This document shows positions 15,863-25,325 of a DNA stretch of 64,000 nt, in pieces (the first letter of the stretch is position 1; every line of letters starts with the position of its first letter). The stretch is from Segatella paludivivens DSM 17968 = JCM 13650 (lineage in GTDB: Bacteria > Bacteroidota > Bacteroidia > Bacteroidales > Bacteroidaceae), in assembly GCF_000373185.1 (NCBI RefSeq), contig NZ_KB890671.1:88327-152326 (forward strand). The letters are read 5' to 3'. The position numbers were made by a program, and so were the translations under genes. The notes below the pieces were generated by a model that made no database searches, was not told the origin of the DNA, and was given only the letters and a program-made list of their open reading frames with translations.

Positions 15863-18800
15863 ATGCAGCAAGAAACAACCAACGGATTGTATAATGCCAG
15901 CAACGAACACGATGCGTGTGGTGTTGGTATGATAGTTAATATTCATGGCAACAAGAGTCATGAAATAGTTGACAGTGCTCTTAAAGTTCTTGAAAACCTA
16001 CGTCACCGTGGAGCGGAAGGCGCAGATGGAAAGACTGGAGATGGTGCAGGAATATTGCTACAAATTCCTCACGAGTTTATATTGTTACAAGGTATTCCTG
16101 TTCCAGAGAAGGGGAAATATGGAACAGGTTTGGTGTTCTTTCCTAAAGAAAAGAAACGCCAGCAGGAGATTCTCTCAATAATGATTGAGGAAATTGAGCG
16201 CGAGGGTTTGTCTCTGATGCATTTGAGAAATGTTCCTACTAATCCAGAATGCTTGGGTGAGGCTGCTATTTCTACGGAGCCTGATATCAAGCAGATTTTC
16301 GTAACTGGTGTTACTGATGATAAAGTAGATAGCTTTGAACGTACCTTATATATTATAAGAAAGAAAATTGAAAAACGTGTAGCTGATGAAGACTTCTATA
16401 TATGTTCATTATCTAATAAGAGCATTGTATATAAGGGCATGCTGTCTAGTTTGCAGCTTCGTCAATACTATCCTGACCTTACAAACAATTACTTCACTAG
16501 TGGAATAGCACTTGTACACAGCCGTTTCAGTACCAATACATTCCCAACATGGAGTCTTGCACAGCCATTCAGAATGCTTGCGCACAATGGTGAAATAAAT
16601 ACTATCCGCGGAAATCGTGGATGGATGCAGGCACGTGAATCTGTATTGTCTTCAAAACGACTTGGAAGCATAAGCGATATTTCGCCTATAATCCAGCCAG
16701 ACATGAGCGACTCTGCCAGTCTTGACAACGTATTTGAATTCTTCGTGATGAGTGGTTTGTCATTGCCTCATGCAATGGCTGTAATGGTGCCTGAGAGTTT
16801 CAACGACAAGAATCCTATCAGTGAAGACCTGAAGGCTTTCTATGAATATCATTCTATATTGATGGAGCCTTGGGACGGTCCTGCAGCATTGCTGTTCAGC
16901 GATGGTAGATATGCTGGTGGAATGCTAGACCGTAACGGTTTGCGTCCTGCACGTTACACGATTACGAAGAACGACACCATGGTTGTTGCCAGTGAAGTTG
17001 GAGTTATGGACTTTGATCCTAGCGAGATTGCCGAAAAGGGACGTCTGCAACCAGGTAAGATATTGCTTATCGATACTCTCGATGGTAAAATATATTATGA
17101 TGGTGAGATCAAGGAACGCCTTGCAGCGCAGCATCCTTATCGTCAATGGTTGAACACTAACCGTATTGAACTTGAAAAGATACATAGTGGAAGAAAGATT
17201 TCTAATAAAATAGATGATCTTAAAATAAAGGAAATTGAATTCGGATTTGGTGAGGAAGACATCAACGATACAATTATCCCAATGGCAACAAGTGGACAGG
17301 AACCTACTGCATCAATGGGTAATGATACTCCATTGGCAGTATTATCAGATAAGCCACAGTTGTTCTTTAATTATTTCCGTCAGCAGTTCGCTCAGGTAAC
17401 CAACCCTGCAATAGATTCTATTCGTGAGAATCTTGTGATGAGCCTTACTGAATATATTGGTAGAGTAGGCACAGGAATACTTAATCCTGACGAGACAAAC
17501 TGCAAGATGGTGAGACTTTCTCATCCAATCTTGACAAATACACAGTTGGATATACTTTGTAACATCAGATACAAGGGCTTCAATACAATAAAACTTCCAA
17601 TAACTTTTGATGGATCAAAGGGTGGAGACGGATTGCATGAAGCACTTGATGAATTGTGCAGCCGTGCTGAAAAGAGTGTTGACGATGGTTACAACTACAT
17701 CATACTCACCGATCGTGATTCAGATGATAATAATGTAGCAATGCCTTCATTGCTTGCTGTGAGTGCAGTACATCATTATCTTATAAGTGTTGGAAAGCGT
17801 GTGCAGACAGCCCTTATTGTTGAGAGCGGTGATATCCGCGAGGTAATGCATGCTGCATTGCTTCTTGGCTATGGAGCTTCTGCGCTGTGCCCTTATATGA
17901 CTTACGCAATACTTGATGACATTGTAAAGAATGGAAAGATACAGGAAAATTATGGTACTGCTGAAGCAAACTATATAAAGGCTGTAAAGAAAGGTCTATT
18001 CAAGATAATGGCGAAGATGGGAATAAGTACAATTCGTAGTTATCGTGGCGCAAAGATTTTTGAGAGCATTGGACTTTCAGAGAGCCTGCTCAATACATAT
18101 TTCGGAACAGAGACAAGTACAATTGGAGGTATAGGACTTGAAACTATAGCAAAAGATGCAATCGCAATGCACAATGACAGTATTGAGGCTCGCGAGAAAA
18201 AAACAGAAACTCCTCTTCCTACTCTTGGACAGTTCCATTGGCGCAAAGACGGAATACAGCATGCATGGAATCCTGAGACTATTGCCACTTTGCAGTTGGC
18301 TACAAGAACAGGAAACTATGATACATTCAAAAAATATACAGCTTTTGCCGATAAGAAGGAAAAACCTATTTTCATACGCGATTTCTTTGATTTCAAGCGT
18401 CGTCCTATTCCAATAGAGAAAGTTGAACCTGTTGAGAAGATTGTAAAGCATTTCGTAACAGGAGCAATGAGTTTCGGAGCTTTGTCTAAAGAGGCTCATG
18501 AGGCACTTGCATTGGCAATGAATAAGCTCGGTGCGCGAAGCAATACCGGAGAAGGTGGTGAAGACGAAGATCGTTTCCACTCTACATTTGATGGAATAAG
18601 CCTTAATAGTAAGACTAAGCAGGTTGCCAGCGGACGTTTCGGTGTAACAACAGAATATCTTACGAATGCAGAGGAAATACAGATAAAGGTTGCACAGGGT
18701 GCTAAACCAGGTGAAGGTGGTCAGCTTCCAGGCTTTAAGGTAGATGAAATTATAGCAAAGACTCGCCATTCTATTCCTGGTATTAGTCTAATATCTCCTC

Positions 18801-20368
18801 CTCCTCATCACGATATTTATAGTATTGAGGATTTAAAACAACTTATCTTCGACTTGAAGAATGTTAATCCACATGCAGCAATAAGTGTTAAGTTAGTTGC
18901 AGAGAGCGGAGTTGGAACTATTGCAGCTGGAGTTGTTAAAGCAAAAGCTGATTTGGTTGTAATCTCTGGTGCTGAAGGTGGAACAGGTGCAAGTCCTGCA
19001 TCAAGTATGCGCTTTGCTGGAATATCTCCAGAAATAGGACTTTCAGAAACTCAGCAGACTCTTGTAAAGAATGGTTTGCGTTCACTTGTACGTTTGCAGG
19101 TAGACGGTCAGTTAAAAACTGGTAGAGATGTTATCATGATGGCTCTTCTCGGTGCAGAGGAATTCAGCTTCGGAACATCAGTCCTTATCACTCTTGGTTG
19201 CGTGATGATGCGTAAGTGTAATAAGAATACTTGTCCAATGGGTGTTGCAACTCAGGATCCAAAACTTCGTGCACACTTCCGTGGAAGTTATAAGTATGTA
19301 GTAAACTACTTCACATTCTTAGCTCAGGAAATAAGAGAATATCTTGCAGAAATGGGCTACACAAGTCTTAATGATATTGTTGGTCATACAGAACTTCTCG
19401 TGCCTCTTGCTACAGACGATCCAAAGTTGTCTACTCTAGATTTCACACGCTTATTGCATAAGGAAACTGGTGATAGCAGCATGTATTGCACAAAGAGTCA
19501 GGAGCATGATCTTGAAGGAATACTTGACAAGCAAATTATAAGTGGTTCTAAGAAAGCTATTGAAACTAACGGTGAGGTAGACCTAGACTTCGCAATAAAG
19601 AATACAGACCGTGCTGTTGGTACAATGCTCAGCGGATACATCGAAAAATATAAGTCAGACCTACGTGAGAAAGGTAACAACAAGGTTGTAGAACCATCTA
19701 TCAACGTCAAGTTTAAAGGTGCAGCCGGCCAGAGTTTTGGAGCATTCCTTGTCAATGGAGTTGATTTCAAACTAGAGGGTGAAACCAATGACTACTTTGC
19801 TAAGGGTTTGAGTGGAGGTCGTATTTCAATCCTTCCTCCTATTCGTTCAAACTTCAATGCAGAGGACAATATCATCGCTGGTAATACTGGACTTTATGGC
19901 GCAACAAGTGGTGAACTTTACATCAACGGTAAGGTGGGTGAACGCTTCGGAGTTAGAAACTCTGGTGCGATATCTGTAATCGAAGGTGCTGGTGATCACT
20001 GCTGTGAATATATGACAGGTGGACGTATTGTAGTGCTTGGTGAAACAGGTCGCAACTTCGCAGCCGGAATGAGTGGTGGTGTCGCTTATGTTTGGGATAA
20101 AAATCACAACTTCGATTACTTCTGTAATATGGATATGGTTGAGATTAATCTTGTTGAGGAAAGCAGTTACCGGAAGGAACTTCACGAACTTATACGTCAG
20201 CATTATCTCTATACAGGATCTAAGTTGGCAAGAACGATGCTTGATGACTGGAGCAAATACGTAGAAGACTTTATTCAGGTTGTTCCTATTGAATACAAGC
20301 GAGTTTTGCAGGAAGAGCAAGTTAAGAAACTTCAACAGAAAATTGCAGATATGCAAAGAGACTATTAA
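15863..20368 (+). CDS. gltB: Glutamate synthase large subunit
   Basis: GltB transfers the amide of glutamine to 2-oxoglutarate and makes glutamate with the small subunit encoded next. The 1501 residues are full length. The N-terminal class II amidotransferase begins at Cys19 (HDACGVGMIV), so an 18-residue propeptide is expected to be removed. The FMN-binding synthase region contains GALSKEAHEALALAMNKLGARSNTGEGGED (split, about 872-900), and the 3Fe-4S ligands lie in CVMMRKCNKNTCPMG near residue 1115. The C-terminal GXGXG domain follows. It probably works with glnN and the PII protein elsewhere in this window. Confidence 0.97.
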   Translation: MQQETTNGLYNASNEHDACGVGMIVNIHGNKSHEIVDSALKVLENLRHRGAEGADGKTGDGAGILLQIPHEFILLQGIPVPEKGKYGTGLVFFPKEKKRQQEILSIMIEEIEREGLSLMHLRNVPTNPECLGEAAISTEPDIKQIFVTGVTDDKVDSFERTLYIIRKKIEKRVADEDFYICSLSNKSIVYKGMLSSLQLRQYYPDLTNNYFTSGIALVHSRFSTNTFPTWSLAQPFRMLAHNGEINTIRGNRGWMQARESVLSSKRLGSISDISPIIQPDMSDSASLDNVFEFFVMSGLSLPHAMAVMVPESFNDKNPISEDLKAFYEYHSILMEPWDGPAALLFSDGRYAGGMLDRNGLRPARYTITKNDTMVVASEVGVMDFDPSEIAEKGRLQPGKILLIDTLDGKIYYDGEIKERLAAQHPYRQWLNTNRIELEKIHSGRKISNKIDDLKIKEIEFGFGEEDINDTIIPMATSGQEPTASMGNDTPLAVLSDKPQLFFNYFRQQFAQVTNPAIDSIRENLVMSLTEYIGRVGTGILNPDETNCKMVRLSHPILTNTQLDILCNIRYKGFNTIKLPITFDGSKGGDGLHEALDELCSRAEKSVDDGYNYIILTDRDSDDNNVAMPSLLAVSAVHHYLISVGKRVQTALIVESGDIREVMHAALLLGYGASALCPYMTYAILDDIVKNGKIQENYGTAEANYIKAVKKGLFKIMAKMGISTIRSYRGAKIFESIGLSESLLNTYFGTETSTIGGIGLETIAKDAIAMHNDSIEAREKKTETPLPTLGQFHWRKDGIQHAWNPETIATLQLATRTGNYDTFKKYTAFADKKEKPIFIRDFFDFKRRPIPIEKVEPVEKIVKHFVTGAMSFGALSKEAHEALALAMNKLGARSNTGEGGEDEDRFHSTFDGISLNSKTKQVASGRFGVTTEYLTNAEEIQIKVAQGAKPGEGGQLPGFKVDEIIAKTRHSIPGISLISPPPHHDIYSIEDLKQLIFDLKNVNPHAAISVKLVAESGVGTIAAGVVKAKADLVVISGAEGGTGASPASSMRFAGISPEIGLSETQQTLVKNGLRSLVRLQVDGQLKTGRDVIMMALLGAEEFSFGTSVLITLGCVMMRKCNKNTCPMGVATQDPKLRAHFRGSYKYVVNYFTFLAQEIREYLAEMGYTSLNDIVGHTELLVPLATDDPKLSTLDFTRLLHKETGDSSMYCTKSQEHDLEGILDKQIISGSKKAIETNGEVDLDFAIKNTDRAVGTMLSGYIEKYKSDLREKGNNKVVEPSINVKFKGAAGQSFGAFLVNGVDFKLEGETNDYFAKGLSGGRISILPPIRSNFNAEDNIIAGNTGLYGATSGELYINGKVGERFGVRNSGAISVIEGAGDHCCEYMTGGRIVVLGETGRNFAAGMSGGVAYVWDKNHNFDYFCNMDMVEINLVEESSYRKELHELIRQHYLYTGSKLARTMLDDWSKYVEDFIQVVPIEYKRVLQEEQVKKLQQKIADMQRDY

Positions 20369-20394
20369 TGGTAAGAAAGTAAGAATATTAAGAT

Positions 20395-21738
20395 ATGGGA
20401 AATCCAAAAGCATTTCTATCCGTGCCACGTAAAGAGGCAGGATATAGACCAGTCCACGATAGAATCCACGACTTTGGTGAAGTGGAACAAACACTTAACA
20501 GTAACGACCGCCGTACACAAGCTTCACGCTGTATGGACTGCGGTGTCCCATTCTGTCATTGGGCTTGTCCATTAGGTAACAAACCACCAGAGTGGAATGA
20601 TGCCTTGTTCAAAGGCGATTGGCAGCTTGCATACGAATTGCTGACCACAGATAATGACTTTCCAGAGTTTACAGGACGTATTTGTCCTGCATTGTGCGAG
20701 AAAGCCTGCGTGTTGAATCTTATGGACCACAATCCTACGACAAACCGCGAAGATGAGTGTGCAATTATTGAGCATGCGTTTTCTGAAGACTACGTACAGC
20801 CACGCATCCCAAGTCGCAACGGAAAGACTGTGGCTGTGATTGGTGGAGGTCCTGCAGGACTTGCTGCTTCAACACGACTGAATCAGCTTGGTTACAAGGT
20901 AACAGTTTTTGAAGCTTGTGAGAGTGCTGGTGGATTGCTTAGATATGGTATCCCTAACTTTAAGCTGAACAAGGCTATCATAGATCGTAGAATTGCTCTT
21001 CTTGAAGCTGAAGGTATAGAATTTAAGTACAATCAGAATATAGATTCAACGAAATTGCCTAAGGGTTATGATGCTTATGTAGTTGCCACAGGTACCCCAA
21101 CGGCTCGTGATCTAAGTATTCCTGGACGTGAACTCAATGGGGTTTACTTAGCCCTTGAAATGCTTTCACAACAAAACAGAGTCCTTGCAGGAATGCAGTT
21201 CAAAAACAATGAACTTGTAAATGCTAAGGGTAAAGATGTTCTTGTGATTGGTGGTGGTGATACAGGTAGTGACTGTATTGGAACAGCTAACAGACAAGGT
21301 GCTAAGAGTGTGACACAGATAGAGATTATGCCTAAGCCTCCTGTTGGACCTGAAGATCCAAATAGTCCATGGCCTAATTGGCCTCGCACAATGAAGACTA
21401 CATCAAGTCATGAGGAAGGATGCACACGTCGTTGGAATATCAACTCATTGGAATTTCTAGGTAAAGATGGAAAACTTACTGGAGTAAAAGTACAGGAAAT
21501 AACATGGGAGCCTAACCCAGAAGGAGGACGCCCAATAATGAAGCCTGTTGGAAAACCAGAAGTAATAAAAGCTGACATGGTATTGTTGGCAATGGGATTC
21601 CTAAAGCCACAACATCCGCAGTTCCAAGATAATGTTTTTGTTGTTGGAGATGCTGCTAATGGTGCAAGCCTTGTTGTAAGAGCTCTTGCCAGTGGTAGGG
21701 ATATTGCAGAAGAAATAGACCGCAAGTTGTCACACTAA
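20395..21738 (+). CDS. gltD: Glutamate synthase small subunit
   Basis: The 447-residue flavoprotein feeds electrons from NAD(P)H to GltB. The N-terminal part has the low-potential Fe-S cysteines (MDCGVPFCHWACPLGN at about 47-62 and GRICPALCEKAC at about 94-105). The FAD-binding IGGGPAGLAAS starts near 147 and the nucleotide-binding IGGGDTGSDC near 282. It lies 26 bases after gltB, so the two are co-transcribed. Confidence 0.96.
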   Translation: MGNPKAFLSVPRKEAGYRPVHDRIHDFGEVEQTLNSNDRRTQASRCMDCGVPFCHWACPLGNKPPEWNDALFKGDWQLAYELLTTDNDFPEFTGRICPALCEKACVLNLMDHNPTTNREDECAIIEHAFSEDYVQPRIPSRNGKTVAVIGGGPAGLAASTRLNQLGYKVTVFEACESAGGLLRYGIPNFKLNKAIIDRRIALLEAEGIEFKYNQNIDSTKLPKGYDAYVVATGTPTARDLSIPGRELNGVYLALEMLSQQNRVLAGMQFKNNELVNAKGKDVLVIGGGDTGSDCIGTANRQGAKSVTQIEIMPKPPVGPEDPNSPWPNWPRTMKTTSSHEEGCTRRWNINSLEFLGKDGKLTGVKVQEITWEPNPEGGRPIMKPVGKPEVIKADMVLLAMGFLKPQHPQFQDNVFVVGDAANGASLVVRALASGRDIAEEIDRKLSH

Positions 21739-21776
21739 TGTAACATTTGTTTAAAACGGTTGTAATATATTGCTTT

Positions 21777-21784
21777 TACCTTTG
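21777..21784 (+). promoter_or_regulatory. -7 promoter box for the phosphate transporter gene
   Basis: TACCTTTG lies 29 bases before the GTG start and matches TAnnTTTG. Confidence 0.5.
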
Positions 21785-21813
21785 TACCAAATTAAATTTA
21801 ATTTGTTGCAAAG

Positions 21814-24066
21814 GTGGAAACAATATATTTTTGTATAGTAGTATTTCTACTATGTCTGGCAGTATTTGACCTCTTCGTTGGAGTAAGTAATGACGCAGTA
21901 AACTTCCTTCAGTCAGCAATAGGTTCGAAAGTTGCTAAATTCAGAACTGTACTTATCATTGCATCGCTTGGCGTTGTGGTAGGAGCCATTATGTCTTCGG
22001 GAATGATGGACGTTGCTCGCCATGGAATTATTATGCCGAGTCAATATTCATTCGAGGAAGTAATGACGATATTCCTTGCCGTAATGGTTACCGATGTCAT
22101 CATACTTGATGTTTTCAATACACTAGGAATGCCTACATCCACTACGGTTTCACTAGTGTTTGAACTTCTTGGAGGAACATTTGTAATCGCCACGATAAAG
22201 ATGATTACTGATGGGAATCTAGACTATGGAATGCTTCTCAATACAGACAAAGCGCTGAGTGTGATAGTCGCAATTTTTGTATCTGTTGCAATCGCATTTA
22301 TCTTTGGTGTGATCATAATGTGGCTATCAAGACTAATATTTACATTCAACTACAAACACGGTTCGCAATTCTTAACTGTAATATTTGGTGGAATAGCTTT
22401 TACTACTCTTTCATATTTTATATTTCTGAAAGGACTTGGAAAAAGTCCTTATATTAGTTCTACCATAAGTAATTATATCAGTGCTCATACGGAAATTCTG
22501 ATAGTATATACATTCTTTATTTCAACAGCTATTATGCAGATAATGCATTGGTTAGGAGGTAATATATTTAAGTTTGTTGTGCTAATGGGTACGTTTGCCC
22601 TTGCTATGGCTTTTGCAGGAAACGACCTTGTAAATTTTATAGGTGTACCTCTTGCTGGACTTGATTCGTTCAATGATTTCATAGCAAATGCCAATGGAGC
22701 GTCGCCAGCTTCTTTCCACATGAACTCGCTTATGGCTAGTGCACATACACCTCCACTATATTTGCTTGTTGCAGGAGTGATAATGATTATAGCAATGGCT
22801 AAGTCAAAGAAGGCGCATAACGTGATAAAGACTTCTGTAGATTTGAGTCGTCAGGACGAGGGAGATGAAATGTTTGGAAGTTCCAAGACAGCGAGGGCAA
22901 TAGTTAGATACACACAAAACTCAAATAATTTTATAACAAAGGCATTACCAACATGTGTTACTCGTTGGATAGGCAGTCGTTTCAATAAGCGAGATTTGAT
23001 TCTTGAGAATGAGAATGCAGCTTTTGATATCGTGAGGGCTGCTGTTAATCTTGTTCTTGCTTCAATGCTGATTACAATAGGAACAAATTATAAGTTGCCG
23101 CTTTCAACTACCTATGTTACATTTATGGTAGCAATGGGTTCAAGTCTTGCCGATAGGGCTTGGAGCAGAGAAAGTGCTGTATTCAGAGTAACTGGTGTTA
23201 TAAGTGTGATTGGTGGGTGGTTTATCACCGCAGGATTGGCATTTATTGCATGTGCCTTAGTGTGTCTGTTGATGTATTATGGTGGAATAATTGCCAAGGT
23301 CGTTTTTATGGCAGCAGTTGTCGTAACTCTTATTCGTTCCAATCGCAATTTTTCACGTAAGTCAAAGGAGACTGAAAATGAGGATAATGCCTTCCGCCTA
23401 ATGATGCGTTCAAATGATCCGGAAATAGTATGGGATTTACTTCGCAACCATGTTAGTCGTACTCAGAGCTATGTAAACAGATTTGCATTAAGCCAATACA
23501 ATAAAATTGTTGAGGGACTCGCTGAAGAGAATGTGCGTGAGTTAAGTAAATGTACTAAACAGCTGAAAACAGAACTGCAAACATTAAAGAAATATAGGCG
23601 ACAGGAAATGCTTGCATTAAAGAAATTACCCTTTGATATAGCAATAGAGCGCAACACGTGGTTTCATCTTGGAGCTAATTCTGACCAACAGATTATATAC
23701 AGCCTTCGTCGTATGCTTGAACCAATAAAGGAACACGTAGACAATAACTTCAATCCACTTCCTGCAGGATACATTACTGAATATAGTAAGATAAACCATA
23801 AGGTAAATGACTTGATGAAACAATCAGAAGCACAGATATCTACAGGCAGATATGATAACTACCGTGATATTCTTTCTGAGGCTGATACATTGAAAAATCA
23901 GTTATCGGCGCTTCGCAAAATTCATATAGACAGAATACAATGTAGCGAAGACGACAGTGAAATGCAAATAAATATGGTCTATCTTAATTTACTTCAGGAA
24001 ACTCAAGAATTCATGAGTGCAATGAGGCATCAACTTAGAGCGGCTAAAAAGTTTATTGACAATTAG
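21814..24066 (+). CDS. PiT-family inorganic phosphate transporter with C-terminal PhoU-like domain
   Basis: The 750-residue protein has the PHO4/PiT repeats in its first part: GVSNDAVNFLQSAIGSK near residues 23-39 and its counterpart around GTNYKLPLSTTYVTFMVAMG near 425, within about ten to twelve membrane helices ending near residue 510. The last 240 residues are soluble and helical, starting near MRSNDPEIVWDLL, and resemble PhoU/DUF47 regulators. The fusion suggests built-in control of phosphate uptake. The start is GTG at 21814; no better ATG is in frame nearby. It stands alone, with its own promoter box. Confidence 0.9.
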   Translation: METIYFCIVVFLLCLAVFDLFVGVSNDAVNFLQSAIGSKVAKFRTVLIIASLGVVVGAIMSSGMMDVARHGIIMPSQYSFEEVMTIFLAVMVTDVIILDVFNTLGMPTSTTVSLVFELLGGTFVIATIKMITDGNLDYGMLLNTDKALSVIVAIFVSVAIAFIFGVIIMWLSRLIFTFNYKHGSQFLTVIFGGIAFTTLSYFIFLKGLGKSPYISSTISNYISAHTEILIVYTFFISTAIMQIMHWLGGNIFKFVVLMGTFALAMAFAGNDLVNFIGVPLAGLDSFNDFIANANGASPASFHMNSLMASAHTPPLYLLVAGVIMIIAMAKSKKAHNVIKTSVDLSRQDEGDEMFGSSKTARAIVRYTQNSNNFITKALPTCVTRWIGSRFNKRDLILENENAAFDIVRAAVNLVLASMLITIGTNYKLPLSTTYVTFMVAMGSSLADRAWSRESAVFRVTGVISVIGGWFITAGLAFIACALVCLLMYYGGIIAKVVFMAAVVVTLIRSNRNFSRKSKETENEDNAFRLMMRSNDPEIVWDLLRNHVSRTQSYVNRFALSQYNKIVEGLAEENVRELSKCTKQLKTELQTLKKYRRQEMLALKKLPFDIAIERNTWFHLGANSDQQIIYSLRRMLEPIKEHVDNNFNPLPAGYITEYSKINHKVNDLMKQSEAQISTGRYDNYRDILSEADTLKNQLSALRKIHIDRIQCSEDDSEMQINMVYLNLLQETQEFMSAMRHQLRAAKKFIDN

Positions 24067-24110
24067 AACGTTGTTCGTATTAATAATACATGGTATTCAG
24101 TGAAACCAAA

Positions 24111-24153
24111 CACCCGTTTACCAATGTTGAAAAATCACATAGATAAACGGGTG
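24111..24153. terminator. Bidirectional terminator-like hairpin
   Basis: A perfect 10-bp stem (cacccgttta / taaacgggtg) with a 23-base loop lies between the convergent phosphate transporter and Cys-rich protein genes. On the minus strand the stem is followed by TTTGGTTTC. Confidence 0.55.
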
Positions 24154-24175
24154 ATGATATTTGCTAAGGAGTAAG

Positions 24176-24448
24176 TTACTCTTTAACCATCTTCTTTACA
24201 ACAGGTTTGCTGCAAGTTTTGGCTGCATTTTTGCAAGCCTTAGCATCCTTCTTGCAACACTTTTTTGCGTCAGCTGCATTCTTGCAACAAGCTTTTCCAC
24301 CTTTGCAGGCTTTATCAGCATCAGCCTTGTTAGCTTTTGCACACTGTTCAACTTTATTGCATTTCTTTTCTGCCTGCTTAACATTCTGAGCATTAGCGAA
24401 ACTGATGGCAGCTACCATAAGAACCGCACTTAAAACGATTTTCTTCAT
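24176..24448 (-). CDS. Small secreted Cys/Lys-rich protein
   Basis: The 90-residue precursor has a clear Sec signal peptide (MKKIVLSAVLMVAAISFANA, cleavage before Q21). The mature 70 residues are almost only Lys, Ala, Asn, Asp and nine Cys, including two CC pairs (GGKACCKNAADAKKCCKKDA). Cysteines recur every four to ten residues with flanking lysines. Likely explanations are metal binding in the periplasm or a disulfide-locked small structural protein. I know no family for it. It has its own -7 box and stands alone between terminators. Real coding is supported by the signal peptide, composition and promoter. Confidence 0.8.
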   Translation of the reverse strand: MKKIVLSAVLMVAAISFANAQNVKQAEKKCNKVEQCAKANKADADKACKGGKACCKNAADAKKCCKKDAKACKNAAKTCSKPVVKKMVKE

Positions 24449-24484
24449 AGTTCAATAATTTTAGTTATATAAAAATATATATCG

Positions 24485-24492
24485 CAAATATA
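24485..24492 (-). promoter_or_regulatory. -7 promoter box for the Cys/Lys-rich protein
   Basis: Read on the minus strand the site is TATATTTG followed by CG, 37 bases before the start codon. Confidence 0.5.
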
Positions 24493-24545
24493 GTGTTATC
24501 TTGTCATAAAAAAAAATATTTTATCTGATTATAACATTTTTCACT

Positions 24546-25325
24546 TTATTTTTGTAATATCCCACGAATGACAAACCACAAGTGCATGAGTGTTGTAGTG
24601 ATAAATCCATAATGTCTACACATTATATGATAACGTTCCTTGAGCGATTCCTTATGATTTTTGATGCTCATACCTCCATCAAGATAGTTCACCACGACTG
24701 TATTTACATACCTTAAAGGTAGATTGTGACGTTTTGCATCCTTCATAACTCTAATACACCAGTCTATATCAGCCGATAACTTGTAGTGTAAGTCATAATT
24801 ATTGCGCTTTGCAATATCAGTACGTGCATAGAATGCCTGATGACACACTAACATGCCAAACATGAATGACCGCCAGTTGAGGTGGGATGGGGGAGATAAA
24901 CGACGATGGCGCAAAAATGTTCCGTTGTCATCCACAATATCTGTATTACCATAAAGTACTCCTGGTAATTCCTCACCTTCGCCTACCATATTGGCAATAG
25001 TCTCTAATGTGGATGAAGACGGAAATACGTCTCCGGCATTTAAAAACACCAGATAATTCCCTGTTGTTTTATTTATTCCCTTGTTCATGGCATCATACAA
25101 ACCATTATCCGGCTCAGAAGTAAATATTATACGATGTCTTGCATCCTGAATATCATCAGACTTCGCAATATATTCTTTAATCATCGTCACTGTATTATCA
25201 TGTGACGCTCCGTCAAGAATTAGGTGTTCCACATTCTGGTATGATTGCATCAAAACACTGTCAAGAGTTCTTTGAAGAACAGAAGAAGCATCATAGGTAC
25301 ATGTTATAACCGAAAATGTTATCAT
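24546..25325 (-). CDS. Family 2 glycosyltransferase
   Basis: The 259-residue protein has a GT-A fold: SVITCTYDASSVLQRTLDSV at the N-terminus, LILDGASHDNT (about 35-45), then GLYDAMNKGI and the acceptor-side YLVFLNAGD (about 92-100, the DxD-like site). It resembles colanic-acid type WcaE transferases. A final hydrophobic stretch (TTTLMHLWFVIRGIL) may touch the membrane. It overlaps the upstream GT4 gene by 4 bases, so the two probably add sugars to the same surface glycan. Donor and acceptor are unknown. Confidence 0.88.
   Translation of the reverse strand: MITFSVITCTYDASSVLQRTLDSVLMQSYQNVEHLILDGASHDNTVTMIKEYIAKSDDIQDARHRIIFTSEPDNGLYDAMNKGINKTTGNYLVFLNAGDVFPSSSTLETIANMVGEGEELPGVLYGNTDIVDDNGTFLRHRRLSPPSHLNWRSFMFGMLVCHQAFYARTDIAKRNNYDLHYKLSADIDWCIRVMKDAKRHNLPLRYVNTVVVNYLDGGMSIKNHKESLKERYHIMCRHYGFITTTLMHLWFVIRGILQK

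Noticed and set aside
18077..18769. 230-residue minus-strand open frame
   Set aside because: It lies wholly inside gltB in antisense, has no family resemblance and reads as reversed gltB codons.
19847..20494. 215-residue minus-strand open frame across the gltB-gltD junction
   Set aside because: Antisense to well-supported genes on both sides and without recognisable features.
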